Shown here: piece by piece, positions 46,504-59,154 of the stretch | Layout: every line of letters begins with the position of its first letter | Position numbering within the stretch: the stretch's first letter is position 1 | Assembly (NCBI GenBank): GCA_029747015.1 | Contig: JAKOGI010000343.1 | Location: 567,501 to 631,500, forward strand | DNA length: 64,000 nucleotides | DNA from: Carnegiea gigantea | Lineage: Eukaryota; Streptophyta; Magnoliopsida; Caryophyllales; Cactaceae | Direction of reading: 5' to 3' | Position numbers and translations under genes: made by a program | Notes under the pieces: model-generated | The model's database searches: none | What the model saw: only the letters and a program-made list of their open reading frames with translations | Told to the model about the DNA's origin: nothing

Positions 46504-47186
46504 CTAGTCATCATCCTTAGTTTCATTATCATCATCAAAGTCTTCATGGTGGACATCTATTTCGCCTTTAGCATCTTCATAATCATCATCCCACTCCTCC
46601 TCTTCACTTCCCTCATTTGCACCGTCTTCATCAACCTCTTTAATGTCTTCTTCTTCATTCAACAAAGTTACAAGAATTGTGTCATTCACCGATGTCATGT
46701 AAGATACATAATCCTCTTGAAATGCAACGGGCAAAGTGAATTCATTATTCACTTTCTGTCTAGGTTTGTTTGGTACGATAATCCACCAGTTAGATTTATC
46801 TCTTAGTCTATTCGGGTACCTTATGTACACCACTTGGGTTGCAGAAGTAGCAAATATGAATGAGTCCTATTTTCTATATCTTCGTGCGCCATTCACCTCT
46901 ACAAAAGGACATAGTTTAGCGCAACATGTTCCTCGAGGGGTGTTATCAAACCAATTACACCTAAACAACATACATTGTTTAAGTTGTTCCCCAAGATATT
47001 CAACACGAATAACCTCTTGTAGGATTCCATAATAATCATCCTCAAATCCACCTTCCCCACTCCCTTACATGCAGACGCCACAAAAGTAAGTTTTTTTCCT
47101 TTAGACCTTTTCTGTGTGTGAAATAGAAATCCATTGAGTCTAAATGCAGACCAATATGTCACTTTTCTTAAAGGCAGTTGAACCAA
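46504..47186 (-). pseudogene. CACTA TNP2 C-terminal (DUF4216) remnant
   Basis: YWSAFRLNGFLFHTQKRSKGKK (47,100-47,160) matches the region before DUF4216. After frameshifts, VVYIRYPNR-type sequence, KSNWWIIVPNKPRQKV and NEFTLPVAFQED follow (46,700-46,833), the conserved end of DUF4216. An acidic tail (DDDYEDAKGE) continues to 46,504. TNP2 is the CACTA transposase; only its C-terminal part remains. Confidence 0.8.
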
Positions 47187-47189
47187 TTG

Positions 47190-47579
47190 ATATATGTATA
47201 TTTAGCGCTCGTCATTAAAGATTCATACAATTTCAACCAACGTTAATTTTAAAAAATTTAATCAACATGAAAAGCATATAATATAAGATGTTGTGAATTA
47301 GCCAAATATGTAATTTAAGGTGTAAATTTAAGCTCTTATTGATTTTTGGAACCACCAAATAAACTAAGCCTCAATCATAGTATTTACCTTCACGTCTATT
47401 AAAGTTGGATTTTCATGTAATTTTTGTTGTTTGAATAAACTACATATGGTATTCATTAGCACCATGCTTTAGGTTGAACTTCATTATAACACAACAAAAG
47501 GTGAATGTTGAACTTACGGGATATAAGGTGTAAATGTTATCACATATGAAAGTAACTTACTTGATACAAGGTTGAACTT
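47190..47579. other. CACTA interior, no exon recognised
   Basis: About 390 bp of AT-rich sequence lies between the DUF4216 remnant and the Athila LTR. It is probably intron or decayed exon of the CACTA transposase gene. Confidence 0.35.
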
Positions 47580-48855
47580 CATCACTGCCCACTATCGTAA
47601 GCGCACGGGTAGTCATAGTATAGATAAAAAGATTGCTCCTCAGGGACCAATGTAATCTATGGAGTTTTGTCTACCACAATATGCGAAGTAAAATTCTAAT
47701 TCAAGAGGGTTTGATTCAACAACTTCTAATTCACTAATTTTTAAATCAATTAAGAAAACATGCCTAGGAATTCATGTAGTTATGAAAGTTGATTGGATCA
47801 AAATAATAAGCATGTGCTTTTCTCTAGTCGGTTAATTTCGAGGATTTACAATCTATCGAAAAATTTAGTGTAATCTTTCGAACTCAACCAAAATTGCCTA
47901 AACTAAGCAAAAGTCATTCTTTTAAATTAATTTATCTTAATCCAAGTTAAACATATTCGATTACACTCTTTGTCCTCCTAACATGTAAATACCTCTATCA
48001 AGACGACGTTATATCAGGTTTTATCAAGCAATCTAATAATCGAATGTCACCTTTCAGTTTTTCATTCAATTGTTTCAAGTGTGCAAGCAAATTTTGGCCA
48101 AAAATCCACTCATAACAAGATAATCACTTGATAGAATGAAATCAAACTAAACATGAAAATAAGCACAATTCTTTAGATTAAAACATGATCCAACTACACT
48201 TTCATAAACTAACGAATTCCTACACAAAATAAAAACTACTCACACATGATTAAGGATTAAACAACTAACCAACATTTTGCAAAATCTGAGCGGAAAGGCT
48301 TGACTGAGAATAGCCTTCAACTAAGGGCTTCAAACTGCCTCAAGATCAAATACTCACGCTCAAGATTTCTCACCAATACAAATACTAAACTAAAAATCTA
48401 AACTAAAAAGAGCAGAAATTTGAGAAAGAAGATAAATTATGCTACTCTTGCTTGCTTTCTGTCTATATCTCTATGCATATGCCCTTCTCTTCTACTGCTG
48501 AACGAAGCCCTTTTATAGGAGAGCTCGGACGTTTTCAGCCACATAACCAAAGGAAGACGAAGAGGCAACAGTTTCTCAACTCACCACGGACCATGCCAGA
48601 CACCATGGTCCGACCGTGGTCTGGGCTGGAACTGGTTTTTTGATCTTTTCTTGCTCCACAGGCGTTGCATCACATGGGTATCCGTGAAGGAGTTCAAAAT
48701 ATATCCACTAAAGGTTAAATGCTGGGAAAAAAGGCCTAAAATCTTGCATAACATATTAAAGAACCATACCCAAGCATAAATCGACTAAGCACATAATTCT
48801 CCCAAAAATGAAGCAAAATATCCCTAAAATGATGTATACGTTAAGCACGTAATCA
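47580..48855 (-). repeat. Athila 3' LTR
   Basis: Starts (minus) TGATTACGTGC after a purine tract and ends CAGTGATGA. A TATA box CTATAAAAGGGC lies on the minus strand near 48,510. Upstream of it (48,583-48,625) are CCATGG/CCACGG-type inverted motifs. Much of it aligns with 62,796-64,000. Confidence 0.88.
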
Positions 48856-48869
48856 AACTCCTCCATACT
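48856..48869 (-). promoter_or_regulatory. Athila polypurine tract
   Basis: AGTATGGAGGAGTT on the minus strand directly precedes the 3' LTR. It primes plus-strand DNA synthesis. Confidence 0.75.
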
Positions 48870-50849
48870 TAAACCATTGCTTGCCCTCAAGCAATGCCAA
48901 GAATACAAAACTATACATAAGTCCTCAAGATAGACGTAGATAACATTCAAATGGCAAAATTGATCTAAAGGTAGCACAAAAAGATACAAAAATCATTAAC
49001 AAATAGATTAGGGAATGAAATTTTCAAAAATCTTTTGATAGAGCGCAATATCAAACTTGAATCAATCTTCCCAAGTCGACAAATACAGTTATTTCAACAT
49101 ATGAAACAAGTAAGGCTAGCAAGATCAGTAGAACCTCACTATACTTATGTGGCTCTCATCATTCATGTGTTTAATAATAATAATAATAGTTCTCTCAATT
49201 CTCATTTCTTGGACTTTAGCCTACCATAAGCGTGACAAGAATCTCAGATTTCGCCACCACGAATATGCAAATACACTAGACAATCATAAGGACTTTCATA
49301 TGGTTGTAATGGGGCCATGGCTAAAGGTAAGAGGGGAACAAATGTTTTGGAAATGAGGAGCTAGAAGTCAGAGACTAAGAGCTAAATAATTCCGATGCAT
49401 CATACTACATCCTTCTTAGACCATCACAATTTATCAACAAAATACATCCTCATTTGAAGAGAGAAAGAGTCAAAAATTACAAATAACTTATAATCCCAAC
49501 AAAGCTAACACTTTCTTCCATTTTTTTCTTTTTTTTCTTTTTATTTCTTTTCATTTTTATTATTTCTTTTTTTTTTGGTCATGTCCCTTTCTTTTTTTTC
49601 GCTTTTCTTTTTTTTTTCCCCAAAAATGATACCCAATGGGAAATCCATAGTGAACTTTAAATTTGAACTCTTCTTTAAACTTTGTACAATGGAACAAGGG
49701 ATTTATCAAAATCTCACATCCCTTCACCAAACAGTCAAAATTCACTGAAAGATAACAATTCACCTTACTTGTGCCCTATCAATCTTGATGCAATAAAATA
49801 AAATTCTCCTCTAGTTTTGGCTTAAGGGCCAGACAAGCATTAGGAGGTTCAAATTAAGAAAATCGGATATAGGCTCAAAGGGGCTAGTAAGGGATACAAC
49901 ATACAACAAAAGTGGCTATTTAGCCATTGGGTTTAACAAATCAAAGAAAAATGCCTCAATCATATTGCCTAAATACATATGCGAAATGTGATCTTGAATA
50001 AGAATCAAAGCAAGTTCTAGAGAAATGACGTCAAAGAAGAGTCACACATGAAAGAAAATATAAGACTAAATTGATAAATAGCCTCTAAAAGCTCAAAGCC
50101 CCATAGGACATCTACCAAGGTCATGACTAGCTCATTAGTAAACACATGCCAAAATTTATGTAAAGACTTATGGCGTAATCAACTCGCACTCGAATGTGGT
50201 CAAAACATGGAGCTCATTTCAAAAACTCATTCTCAAACATTTTTCTGCACAATTTGGGTGAATCAAGGATCAAACTAAATCAAAGAAGTCTACCAAATCT
50301 AGAAAGATCATCATCGGAGGATTTTTTTTCTAATTCGCTTTTTTTTTTCTTTTTAAGAATGCTCCTAATAACAATGCAAACTAAAATGCAAAAGAAACTA
50401 ATAAAATAAAAAGTAAAATGTAATGTAGAATGAAAAGAAAACTAAATGCACTACTGAAATACTGCTAAACAAAACTAAAACCTAAAATAAAAACTCTAAA
50501 AACTATCACTAACAACATATATAAAGCACAAGCACACCAAACCAAATCATGCATCAAACGCCAAATATGATGACTAACTCCCCCATGCTTGAATCACACA
50601 TTGTCCCCAATGTGGGCATACAATAGAAAAAGGGATGGGGGTAGCACAGAGCAATCATAAAGGAGGTAGTGGTGGAGGATGGGGTGGTTGGCCAAAGAGA
50701 TATGTCAATCCCACCAGATCTCTAGACATGCCCTATAGTCCTGGAAATACTGTGTTCAGGTAGCAAGCATCCCATGAAGCTCATCGTGGCACTCTTAGAT
50801 AAAGTCCTGAAGAGCGGCATTCTCAGAAGCAACAAATGTTTGAAGGAAA
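48870..50849 (-). other. Athila 3' untranslated region
   Basis: No coding region is recognised. A second purine tract, CAAGCATGGGGGAGTTAG, lies at about 50,576-50,593 on the minus strand. A T-rich stretch runs from 49,518 to 49,619. Long non-coding stretches here are usual in Athila elements. Confidence 0.6.
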
Positions 50850-51544
50850 CTAGCTCCTATTGAATGCATCTAAGGGTGTCTTAGAGGTTAGTATAGTCAG
50901 GAAGGGGTGGTTGAGAGGAAGAACTAGGTCCAGCTTTACTAAAATGAGGAGCTGGATGATGAGGTGCAAGTTGAACAACCTCATCATGACCAGATACCCA
51001 ATAAAGGTTAGCCAGGTGAAGTAGGGTGGTTTGATCGATATTAGGGAGCAGCAAAAGCCAGTCTTCAGGATAAATCCAACATAAACGCCCAGCATCAACT
51101 TTATAAAATTTCATTATTTCAAGAGTAGATTGATCAAGCCGCTCGGACTCGGAAACTCCATCTTCAGGATTGGGTTCAACATCCAAAAATCTAGCAATAT
51201 TAGTCACCATACAACCAATGACTATCATACCTTTAGTTTTAACAGTAGTACTATGCAATTGTATGGCTAAAACGGAACCTGGGTCAAGCTAGACACCATC
51301 AAGCATACAGGACAAGAAGTTCAACTCAGACAATCTTGGGACATTCAGACAATCCTCCCGAGCAAAAAGGGAACAAGCCAAAATACGCTGAGCTACTCTA
51401 ATACAAGGGTTTCTAGTATGTGTCCACTTCGATGAACTAGTGTTGTAGCTAACACTGCCTAAAAGTTCACCCCAAAATGCATTTGGGTTAAATTCGCGAA
51501 GGACTTGGCGGTTCAGTAAATCCATATTAGGTGGAAAACTGAAG
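50850..51544 (-). pseudogene. Athila env-position ORF, 3' part
   Basis: Minus-strand frames at 51,289-51,544 (NPNAFWGELLG, WTHTRNPCIRVAQRILACSL, PRLSELNFLSCMLDGV) and 50,881-51,258 (ARFLDVEPNPEDGVSESERL, GRLCWIYPEDWLLLLPN) continue one protein; one frameshift or stop separates them. This matches the ORF that Athila elements carry between integrase and the 3' LTR. Its role is not established; it is sometimes called env-like from position. The ORF's 5' part is on the far side of the gypsy insertion (59,155-59,594). Confidence 0.75.
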
Positions 51545-51549
51545 ATACG

Positions 51550-53085
51550 TGATGCAGTCCCCACCACCATAGACAATGAAGAAGATCCAACAAATCAATC
51601 AAGTCCAACACAAGCTCCAAAATACAAGCATTGGTCCAAATTGTCCAAGAAAGTCAAGGGAGTGCACACGGGTTGAAGAACCAGAATTTGCCCGGTTTTG
51701 TGCACTTGATTTCCTAAGCTACATGGTGGCGTAAGTCCTTAATTTTTGCATTTTGGTAAACCTCAAGATGTCCCCTTTCATGTCCCAGCATTAGTTCCCT
51801 GTCATACAAATCGAAGAAAAGGAGATCAAGGTGTTTTGCTAAACCGGCTAGATTAGCACCCAATCTGCACGGTTTAATGTTTGAGTTTGATTACCCCACT
51901 TAGACTTTGTTTAACCTTAATTTCTTGGTTGGGGGGGTTTATAGACATCATAAACTTCCCCCCATGGCCTAAAACCCAAGTCATACTCACTTTTGTCATG
52001 GTTAAACTCAGTCACAAAAACTGGCCAAAAATTGTCTTGAACCCGATTTGAGCTGCCGATTTGTTTTTGCCTTCACCGGCGAGTTTCCTTTAACTCAGCT
52101 GATATAGCATACTTTTCAAGACTTGGCACACGTCCCAAAGCATCAATGATAGGCTGCAACCTTGAGAAGAACAACCAATGAGAGAAGAGCTGCAAAAGAG
52201 GATGTTCTTTGCTTCTCATTGGCTAGCTGAAAAGTGCACTTCACTTTACGGCTGTGCACATATAAGACGGCTGAGTTTCTGGTTGATTAAGCTTGTGTTT
52301 TAGCTAAGCATGTTGTAAACATCATTTATCTTGCTTTCCTTAATGCTATGAATGTAGTTAAACTAGCTAGAACATGGTTTGTAATTGGTTAACCCTAAGC
52401 GGGCGTGATTAGCTTAATTAACACCTTTCCTCTCTAGGAAAGAAAGGTTAGTATGGTGCTAGCTTAGTTGTGTGCTTGCTAGGCATGTATACAAAGGGAA
52501 GCAACATTCAGCTTTGATATATGAAATTTCAGTTTGATAGCTTATAGCTTTCTGTCTTCAAATCTTGCTTGCTTATCCTTAATTAGGCCAATTAAGGTGG
52601 TGTTCAAGTCAAGTCTTAACCTTGATTAAGTGGTGATATCTGTATCTTAATCAAGATTAAGGGCCCTAGACTCAAGATTGGTGACGTTTCTGTATCTATT
52701 CTTTGAGTTTAGTCTATCCTATCTTTGTTTGAAGCAACTGGATTAAGGGTGGATTAAGGTGAGATTATTAGCTTGAGTTTTGAGTTAATAATCTCCCACT
52801 TTGAAACTCCTTCAAATCCCCTCACTCTCACATCCTTCATACTCTCTATTCCATCCAAATCCATGCCCTAAACTACTCCAGAAGGTCTAGCAAACATCCC
52901 CACCTCAAAGCACCTTCAACCGTGCAAAGTGAGGATTTTCAGTCACGGCCAGGCAGCAACTTGGCATGGCCTACCCATGCACATAGGCATGACCATGCCA
53001 CCTATGGCCGAGACATAACCTTGAGTTTTTGGCTTTCTTTGATGTGTGTTGGCTTGGGTTCCTTCTTCCCTTGAGACATACATCA
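51550..53085 (+). repeat. 5' LTR of the gypsy element
   Basis: Its match to 57,613-59,154 extends end to end. A TATA-like ACATATAAGACGG lies near 52,257. GGCATG/CATGCC-type motifs cluster at 52,962-53,010, towards the LTR end. Confidence 0.93.
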
Positions 53086-53089
53086 TATT

Positions 53090-53101
53090 TGGTATCAGAG
53101 C
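53090..53101 (+). promoter_or_regulatory. Primer-binding site, tRNA-Met type
   Basis: TGGTATCAGAGC is a perfect match to the complement of the plant initiator tRNA-Met 3' end. Confidence 0.93.
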
Positions 53102-53196
53102 AAAGGTTTCACCTTGGCCTAGCATACCCTCCCACTTCCACAAATCATTCACTTCCCTTCTTCTCCACAAAACTGATTTTCTCTCTTAATTCCAAC

Positions 53197-56100
53197 ATGT
53201 CTTCAACCAGCGTGTCTTTGGAAGAAAGGTTTGAAGCATTGATGAAGTAAAATGAGTTCTTGGCAAGTAAAATCCGAGAAGACTCACAAAGAAACTAAGA
53301 GGCTCAAGCACAGAACGAATATCTAAGGAAGCAATTGGGTTCGTTCATGAAGCAAAAGCAAAAGATAAATGAAGAAACTCTTCAATCTGAACCTAGGTCA
53401 CATGAACAAGCTTACAGCCATGATGTTGATTCATCAAGTGAAGAAGAAATGCCTAGGATGGCTAGAGGAGAGTCACGGAATCAAGCTAATACCAATGAAT
53501 TCAGAGTTGAAGGTCTTGAATTTGAAGGTAAACTTGATCCTGAAGGGTTTATTGATTGGTTAAATACTGTTGAAAGAGTCTTTGAATATAAAGATGTTCC
53601 TGATGATAAGAAGGTCAAGTTGGTGGCATTAAGACTCAGAAAGTATGCATCCTTATGGTGGACAAACTTGAATGCCAAGAGGCTTAGAGAAAGAAAAGTA
53701 AGAATCCATGCTTCAGAAAAGATCAAAGCTAAGCTTAAGGCACGGTTTCTCCCACCTACTTATGTCCAAGATTGTTACTCTCAATTTCATAATCTCGCTC
53801 AAGGTAATATGAATGTTGAAGAGTATACTCATGAGTTTGAGAAATTGATGATTAAATGTGATATATAAGAACCTGAAGAACAAACCATAGTTAGATACTT
53901 AGGAGGTCTTGATCCTAGGTATTCTAATGTGGTGGAATTGTAGGCCTATGCTTCTTTTGATGATGTTTGTGTATTAGCTCACAAGGTGGAATAGTAGAAG
54001 AAGGCTAAATAACCCTAAAAACCTTCAAACACAAAGCCTTTCATTCGGAACCAACCTTTTAACAAGGGGAGTTCTAACCCAACTATTAAGCCACAAATTC
54101 CCTTTCCCTCTAATCCACAAAGAACCCCGGCTCCTCAAAAGGCTCCAGCAACCCCATTTCGGCCTAACCCTAATCCCATGAGCAACAGAAGGTGTTTCAA
54201 ATGTCAAGGGCTTGGTCATATTGCCTCGGAGTGTCCAAACAAAAAAGTCATCACTCTGGCTGAATGGACTGCCGTGAAGAAAGACTTTGAAGAGGAAGAA
54301 AATGAGGTAGAAAGTGAGCTAGAAACTAAAGAAACTCAAGATGAAGTTATTGAAGAAGTAGATGAAGGTGAGCTCTTAGTCTTAAGAAGAGTTCTAAGCA
54401 ATTAGAAAGGAGCTAAAGATGAACAAAGAGAGAATATCTTTCATACTCGGTGTACCACTCAAGGAAAGATATGTTCTTTGATCATTGATGGAGAAAGTTG
54501 TGCTAATGTAGTTTCTCTAAGCATCATTGAGAAACTAGGGCTACAAACAATGACTCATCCACATCCATATAACATCCAGTGGCTAAATCAAAGCAAGGGA
54601 ATTACGGTAAGCTCTCGTTGTTTGATTTCCTTTTCCATTGGAAAGAATTATCAAGATGAGCTATAGTGTGATGTTATTCCTATGGATGCATGTCATATAC
54701 TGTTAGGGAGACCTTAGTTATATGACTGAAAGGTTATGCACAATGGGTATCTAAACACTTACTCATTTTCCAAAGATGGCAAGAAAATCACCTTAGCCCC
54801 TTTATCCCCTTCCAAGCTCCACGAAATTCAACCACAAAAAAAGCCTAAACACATTGATTGCCTATTGTCTGTAAGTGAACCTATTGTAAAGGCTTCTCAA
54901 CATGAGTTTAAGGCCTTTAAAGAGTGGATATTAAGCATCCAAGATGAACTAGAAAATATGATGCCCACTCATCCCATTCCAAAGTCACTCATTGAAAAAT
55001 TCTGTCATGTATTCCCTGAGAAGATCCCCACGGGTTTGCCTCCAAAGAGAGATATTCAACACCACATTGATCTTATTCCTGGTTTCATCCTACCTAACAA
55101 ACCTGCATATAGGATGAACCCAAAGGATGCTAATGAGATTCAAAGATAAGTTGTAGAATTGCAAGAAAAGGGCTTGATTCGAGAGTCTTTGAGTCCATGT
55201 GCCGTTCCAGCTCTTCTAGTACCAAAGAAAGATGGAGGAATGAGAATGTGTGTTGATAGCAAGGCCATTAACAAGATTACAATCAAGTGCAAGTATCCCA
55301 TACCAAGACTTGAAGATATGCTAGATGAGTTATATGGCTCTAAGGTGTTTTTAAAGATTGATCTTCGAAGTGGCTACTATCAAATCAGAACCAGAGAAGG
55401 TGATGAATGGAAGATAGCTTTTAAGATAAAAGGTGTACTCTATGAGTGGTTGGTAATGTCTTTTGGTCTTTCTAATGCACCTAGTACTTTCATGAGGTTG
55501 ATGAACCAAGTGTTCAGACCTTATATTGGCAAGTTTGTGGTAGTTTACTTTGATGATATTCTGATTTATTCTAAGAATCAGCATAAGCATCAAGATCACC
55601 TAACTCAAGTTATGCTTGCCTTAGAACGTGAGAAATTATTTGGTAACCTTAAGAAGTGTGCTTTCTTCACTCCTGAAGTTACATTTCTTGGTTACATTGT
55701 GACTGAAGATGGTATAAAGGTAGATGAAAGTAAGGTAGAAGCCATTCGGTCTTGGCCTATACCTAAGAGCATACATGATGTTAGAGCTTTTCATGGTTTA
55801 GCTTCATTCTATAGGAGATTTATTCGTGGTTTTAGCACCATTATGGTGCCTATGACTGAAGTAATCAAAGGTACATCATTTGTATGGACTCCTAAAGCAC
55901 AATCTGCCTTTGAAGATATCAAGTCAAAACTTAATCAAGCACTGGTCTTAGCTTTACCATGCTTTAGTAAGATCTTTGAAATTGAATGTGATGCCTTTGG
56001 ATTAGGTATTGGTGAAGTTCTTACGCAAGAAGGTAAACCCCTAGCCTTCTTTAGTGAGAAGTTATGTGAATCTAGAAGAAAGTATTCCACCTATGATAAA

Positions 56101-57781
56101 GAGTTCTATGCTATTGTGGGATGCTCAGAGCATTAGAATCATTATCTCATTGCTAGTGAGTTTATCTTGCATTCTGATCATGAAGCATTGAAGTATATAC
56201 AAGGGCAGCATAAGTTAAACTCCAGGCACGCCAAATGGGTTGAGTTTATGCAATCATATCACTTCATCATCAAGCACAAGTCAGGTAAACTCAATCAAGG
56301 TGTCGATGCTCTATCACGGAGGTATCTCTTATTATTCCAATTGGATGCTTGCACACTTGGTTTTGAGCATCTAAAGGCTTTATATGACAATGATGAAGAC
56401 TTTGGGGCATCATATGCTGAATGTTCTAAACACCCCTAAAGGAGATTTTCATGTTCAGGAAGGTTTTTTATTCAAGGGTACACGGCTGTGTGTACCAAGG
56501 TGTAGCACAAGTGAGCTATTAATCAGAGAAGTTCATGGAGGATCATTAGCTGGACATTATGGAGAAAACAAGACTGTCATTATGCTGAGAGAGCATTATT
56601 ATTGGCCAGCTACGGAAAGAGACGTCCAGGACATACTTAAAAGATGTGGAACTCGTCAAGTGGCAAAGAGTCATTCCCTACCCCATGGTTTGTACACGCC
56701 TTTGCCAATCCCCACTTCACCATGGGTTGATGTAAGTATGGACTTTATTCTTGGATTACCTAAAACACAAAGGAACAAAGACTCTATTTTTGTTGTTGTT
56801 GATAGGTTTTCTAAGATGCCTCACTTCACTCCATGTAATAAAACAAATGATGCTACTCACATTGCTGAATTGTACTTTAGAGAAGTAGCAAGATTGCATG
56901 GTATTCCTAGGTCAATTATTTCTGATAGGGATACCAAGTTTTTGAGTCACTTTTGGACTACCTTGTGGAAAAAGTTAGGTACTAAGCAGAAGTATAGTAC
57001 CACTTGTCATCTACAAACCGATGGACAAACTGAGGTTGCTAATCGAACCTTAGCAACTCTCCTAAGAGCTTTGATTAAGCCTCATACCAAGGCTTGGGAT
57101 TTGCTCTTACCCTATGCAAATTTTACTTACAATAGGACACCAAGCAGGGCTACTGGTCTCTCTCCATTCAAGGTGGTCTATGGGATTGATCCCCTAGGTC
57201 CACTTAATCTCATCCCACGGTCCTTTGATTAGAAGCCACATCCAGATGTAGAAGCAAGGGTAGAACAAATCAAGAAGGTTCATAAGTTGCTAAGGAGCAA
57301 GATTAAAAAGTCTAATGAAGCCTATCAAGCTCAAGCTAATAAGCATAGGAGAAAGATTGCATTTCAACCTGGGGACCTCATATGGATCCATCTTAGGAAG
57401 GAGAGATTCCCATCCAAGAGGAAGAACAAGCTTATGCCATGAGCTGATGGTCCTTTTGAGGTACCGGAACGTATTAATGATAATGCTTACAAGGTTGATT
57501 TGCTAGGTGATTATGGAGTATCAGCCACATTCAATGTAGCTGATTTGCAAGCTTACCATGAAGATGATTACCTTGCCAATTTGAGGATCAAATCTTCTCA
57601 ACAAGGGGCGGATGATGCAGTCCCCACCACCATAGACAATGAAGAAGATCCAACAAGTCAATCAAGGTCTAACACAAGCTCCAAAATACAAGCATTGGTC
57701 CAAATTGTCCAAGAAAGTCAAGGGAGTGCACATGGGTTGAAGAACCAGAATTTGCCCGGTTTTGTGCACTTGATTTCCTAA
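53197..57781 (+). pseudogene. Gypsy gag-pol polyprotein with many stops and one frameshift
   Basis: The start MSSTSVSLEERFEAL is followed by gag (53,470-53,870: FEGKLDPEGFIDWLNTVER, ALRLRKYASLWW). A zinc knuckle CFKCQGLGHIASEC follows (54,193-54,235). Protease has LIIDGESCANVVS (54,480). RT (55,159-55,900) has YFDDILIYS, with the catalytic Asp pair intact. RNase H has [11 protein letters not shown]. Integrase (56,384-57,232) has MDFILGLP, ISDRDTKF and TDGQTEVANRTL, supplying D, D and E; one zinc-finger Cys is Arg (RCGTRQ). A GPF/Y-type end has DGPFEV and NAYKVDLLG. No chromodomain is visible. Frame 1 holds from 53,197 to about 56,430, then one indel moves it to frame 2. About 16 in-frame stops are present. 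The open frame continues about 56 codons into the 3' LTR. Confidence 0.93.
57600..57612 (+). promoter_or_regulatory. Polypurine tract of the gypsy element
   Basis: AACAAGGGGCGGA stands directly before the 3' LTR start TGATGCAG. It lies inside the open reading frame. Confidence 0.75.
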
Positions 57782-59154
57782 GCTACATGGTGGCTTAAGT
57801 CCTTAATTTTTGCATTTTCGTAAACCTCAAGATGTCCCCTTTCATGTCCCAGCATTAGTTCCCCATCATACAAATTGAAGAAAGGGAGATCAAGGTGTTT
57901 TGCTAAACTGGCTAGATTAGCACCCAATCTGCACGGTTTAATGTTTGAGTTTGAGTACCCCACTTAGACTTGTTTAACCTTAATTTCTTAGTTGGGGGGA
58001 TTTATACACATCCTAAAATTTCCCCCCATGGTCTAAAACCCGATTCATACTCACTTTTGTCATGGTTAAACGCAGTCACAAAAACCGGCTAAAAACTGTC
58101 TTGAACCCGGTTTGAGCTGCCGGTTTGTTTTTGCCTTCATCGGTGGGTTTCCTTTAACTCAGCTGATATGGCACACTTCTCAAGGCTTGGCACCCGTCCC
58201 AAAGCATCAATGATAGGCTACAACCTAGAGAAGAACAACCAATAAGAGAAGAGCTGCAAAAGAGGATGTTACTTGCTTCTCATTAGCTAGTCGAAAAGTG
58301 CACTGCACTTTACGGCTGCGCACATGTAAGATGGCTAAGTTTCTGGTTGATTAAGCTTGTGTTTTAGCTAAGCATGTTGTAAACATCATTTGTCTTGCTT
58401 TCCTTAATGCTATGAATGTAGTTAAACTGGCTAGAACATGATTTGTAACTGGCTAACTCTAACTGGGTGTGATTAGCTTAATTAACACCTTTCCTCTCTA
58501 GGAAGGAAAGGTTAGTAAGGTGCTAGCTTAGTTGTGTGCTTGCTGGGCATGCATACAAAGGGAAGCACGGCCCCTTGGCTGAAACATTCAGCTTTGATAT
58601 ATGAAATTTCAGTTGAGGAGCTTATAGCTTTCTCTCTTCAAATCTTGCTTGCTTATCCTCAATTAGGCCAATTAAGGTGGTGTTCAAGTCCAGTCTTAAC
58701 CTTGATTAAGTGGTGATATCTGTATCTTAATCAAGATTAAGGGCCCTGGACTCAAGATTGGTGGTGTTTCTGTATCCATTCTTTGAGTTTAGTCTATCCT
58801 ATCTTTGTTTGAAGCAACCGGATTAAGGGTGGATTAAGGTGAGATCGTTAGCTTCAGTTTTGAGTTAATAATCTCCCACTTTGAAACTCCTTGAAATCCC
58901 CTCACTCTCACATCCTTCATACTCTCCATTCCATCCAAATCCATGCCCTAAACTACTCCAGAAGGTCTAGCAAACATCCCCACCTCAAAGCACGTCCAAC
59001 CGTGCAAAGTGAGGATTTTCAGTCACAGCCTGGCACGGCCTACCCATGCACATCGGCACGACCGTGCCACCTGTGGCCGGGACATAACCTTGAGTTTTTG
59101 GATTTCTTTAATGTGTGTTAGCTTGGGTTCCTTCTTCCCTTGAGACATACATCA
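57613..59154 (+). repeat. 3' LTR of the gypsy element
   Basis: Full-length partner of 51,550-53,085. It has a 17-bp-class insertion (GCACGGCCCCTTGGCTG region near 58,566) absent from the 5' copy, plus scattered substitutions. The first ~170 bp are still in the pol open frame. Confidence 0.93.

Larger units (their letters stand above)
43747..47579 (-). mobile_element. CACTA (En/Spm) transposon remnant, truncated
   Basis: CACTACTAAAAATCACATTTT starts at 43,747. It is followed by subterminal repeats built on CCGTCGGA / TCCGACGG over about 350 bp, as in plant CACTA ends. Further right on the minus strand are pieces of the usual CACTA proteins. No second CACTA end is visible before the Athila LTR at 47,580, so the element is cut there or continues beyond that insertion. 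Confidence 0.8.
51550..59154 (+). mobile_element. Ty3/gypsy LTR retrotransposon, nearly full length, 7.6 kb
   Basis: The LTRs are 1,536 and 1,542 bp and begin TGATGCAG and end CATCA. The primer site TGGTATCAGAGC (tRNA-Met) starts five bases inside. Target duplication is ATACG left and ATACT right, one mismatch. The order gag, protease, RT, RNase H, integrase identifies Ty3/gypsy. About five differences in the first 190 bp of the LTRs point to a moderately old insertion. It lies in the Athila env-position ORF. Confidence 0.95.

Noticed and set aside
46489..46806. 105-codon + strand hydrophobic ORF
   Set aside because: It is antisense to the acidic tail of the CACTA DUF4216 remnant; acidic codons read as hydrophobic ones on the other strand.
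55351..55599. Minus-strand 82-codon ORF
   Set aside because: It is antisense to the RT domain of the gypsy element.
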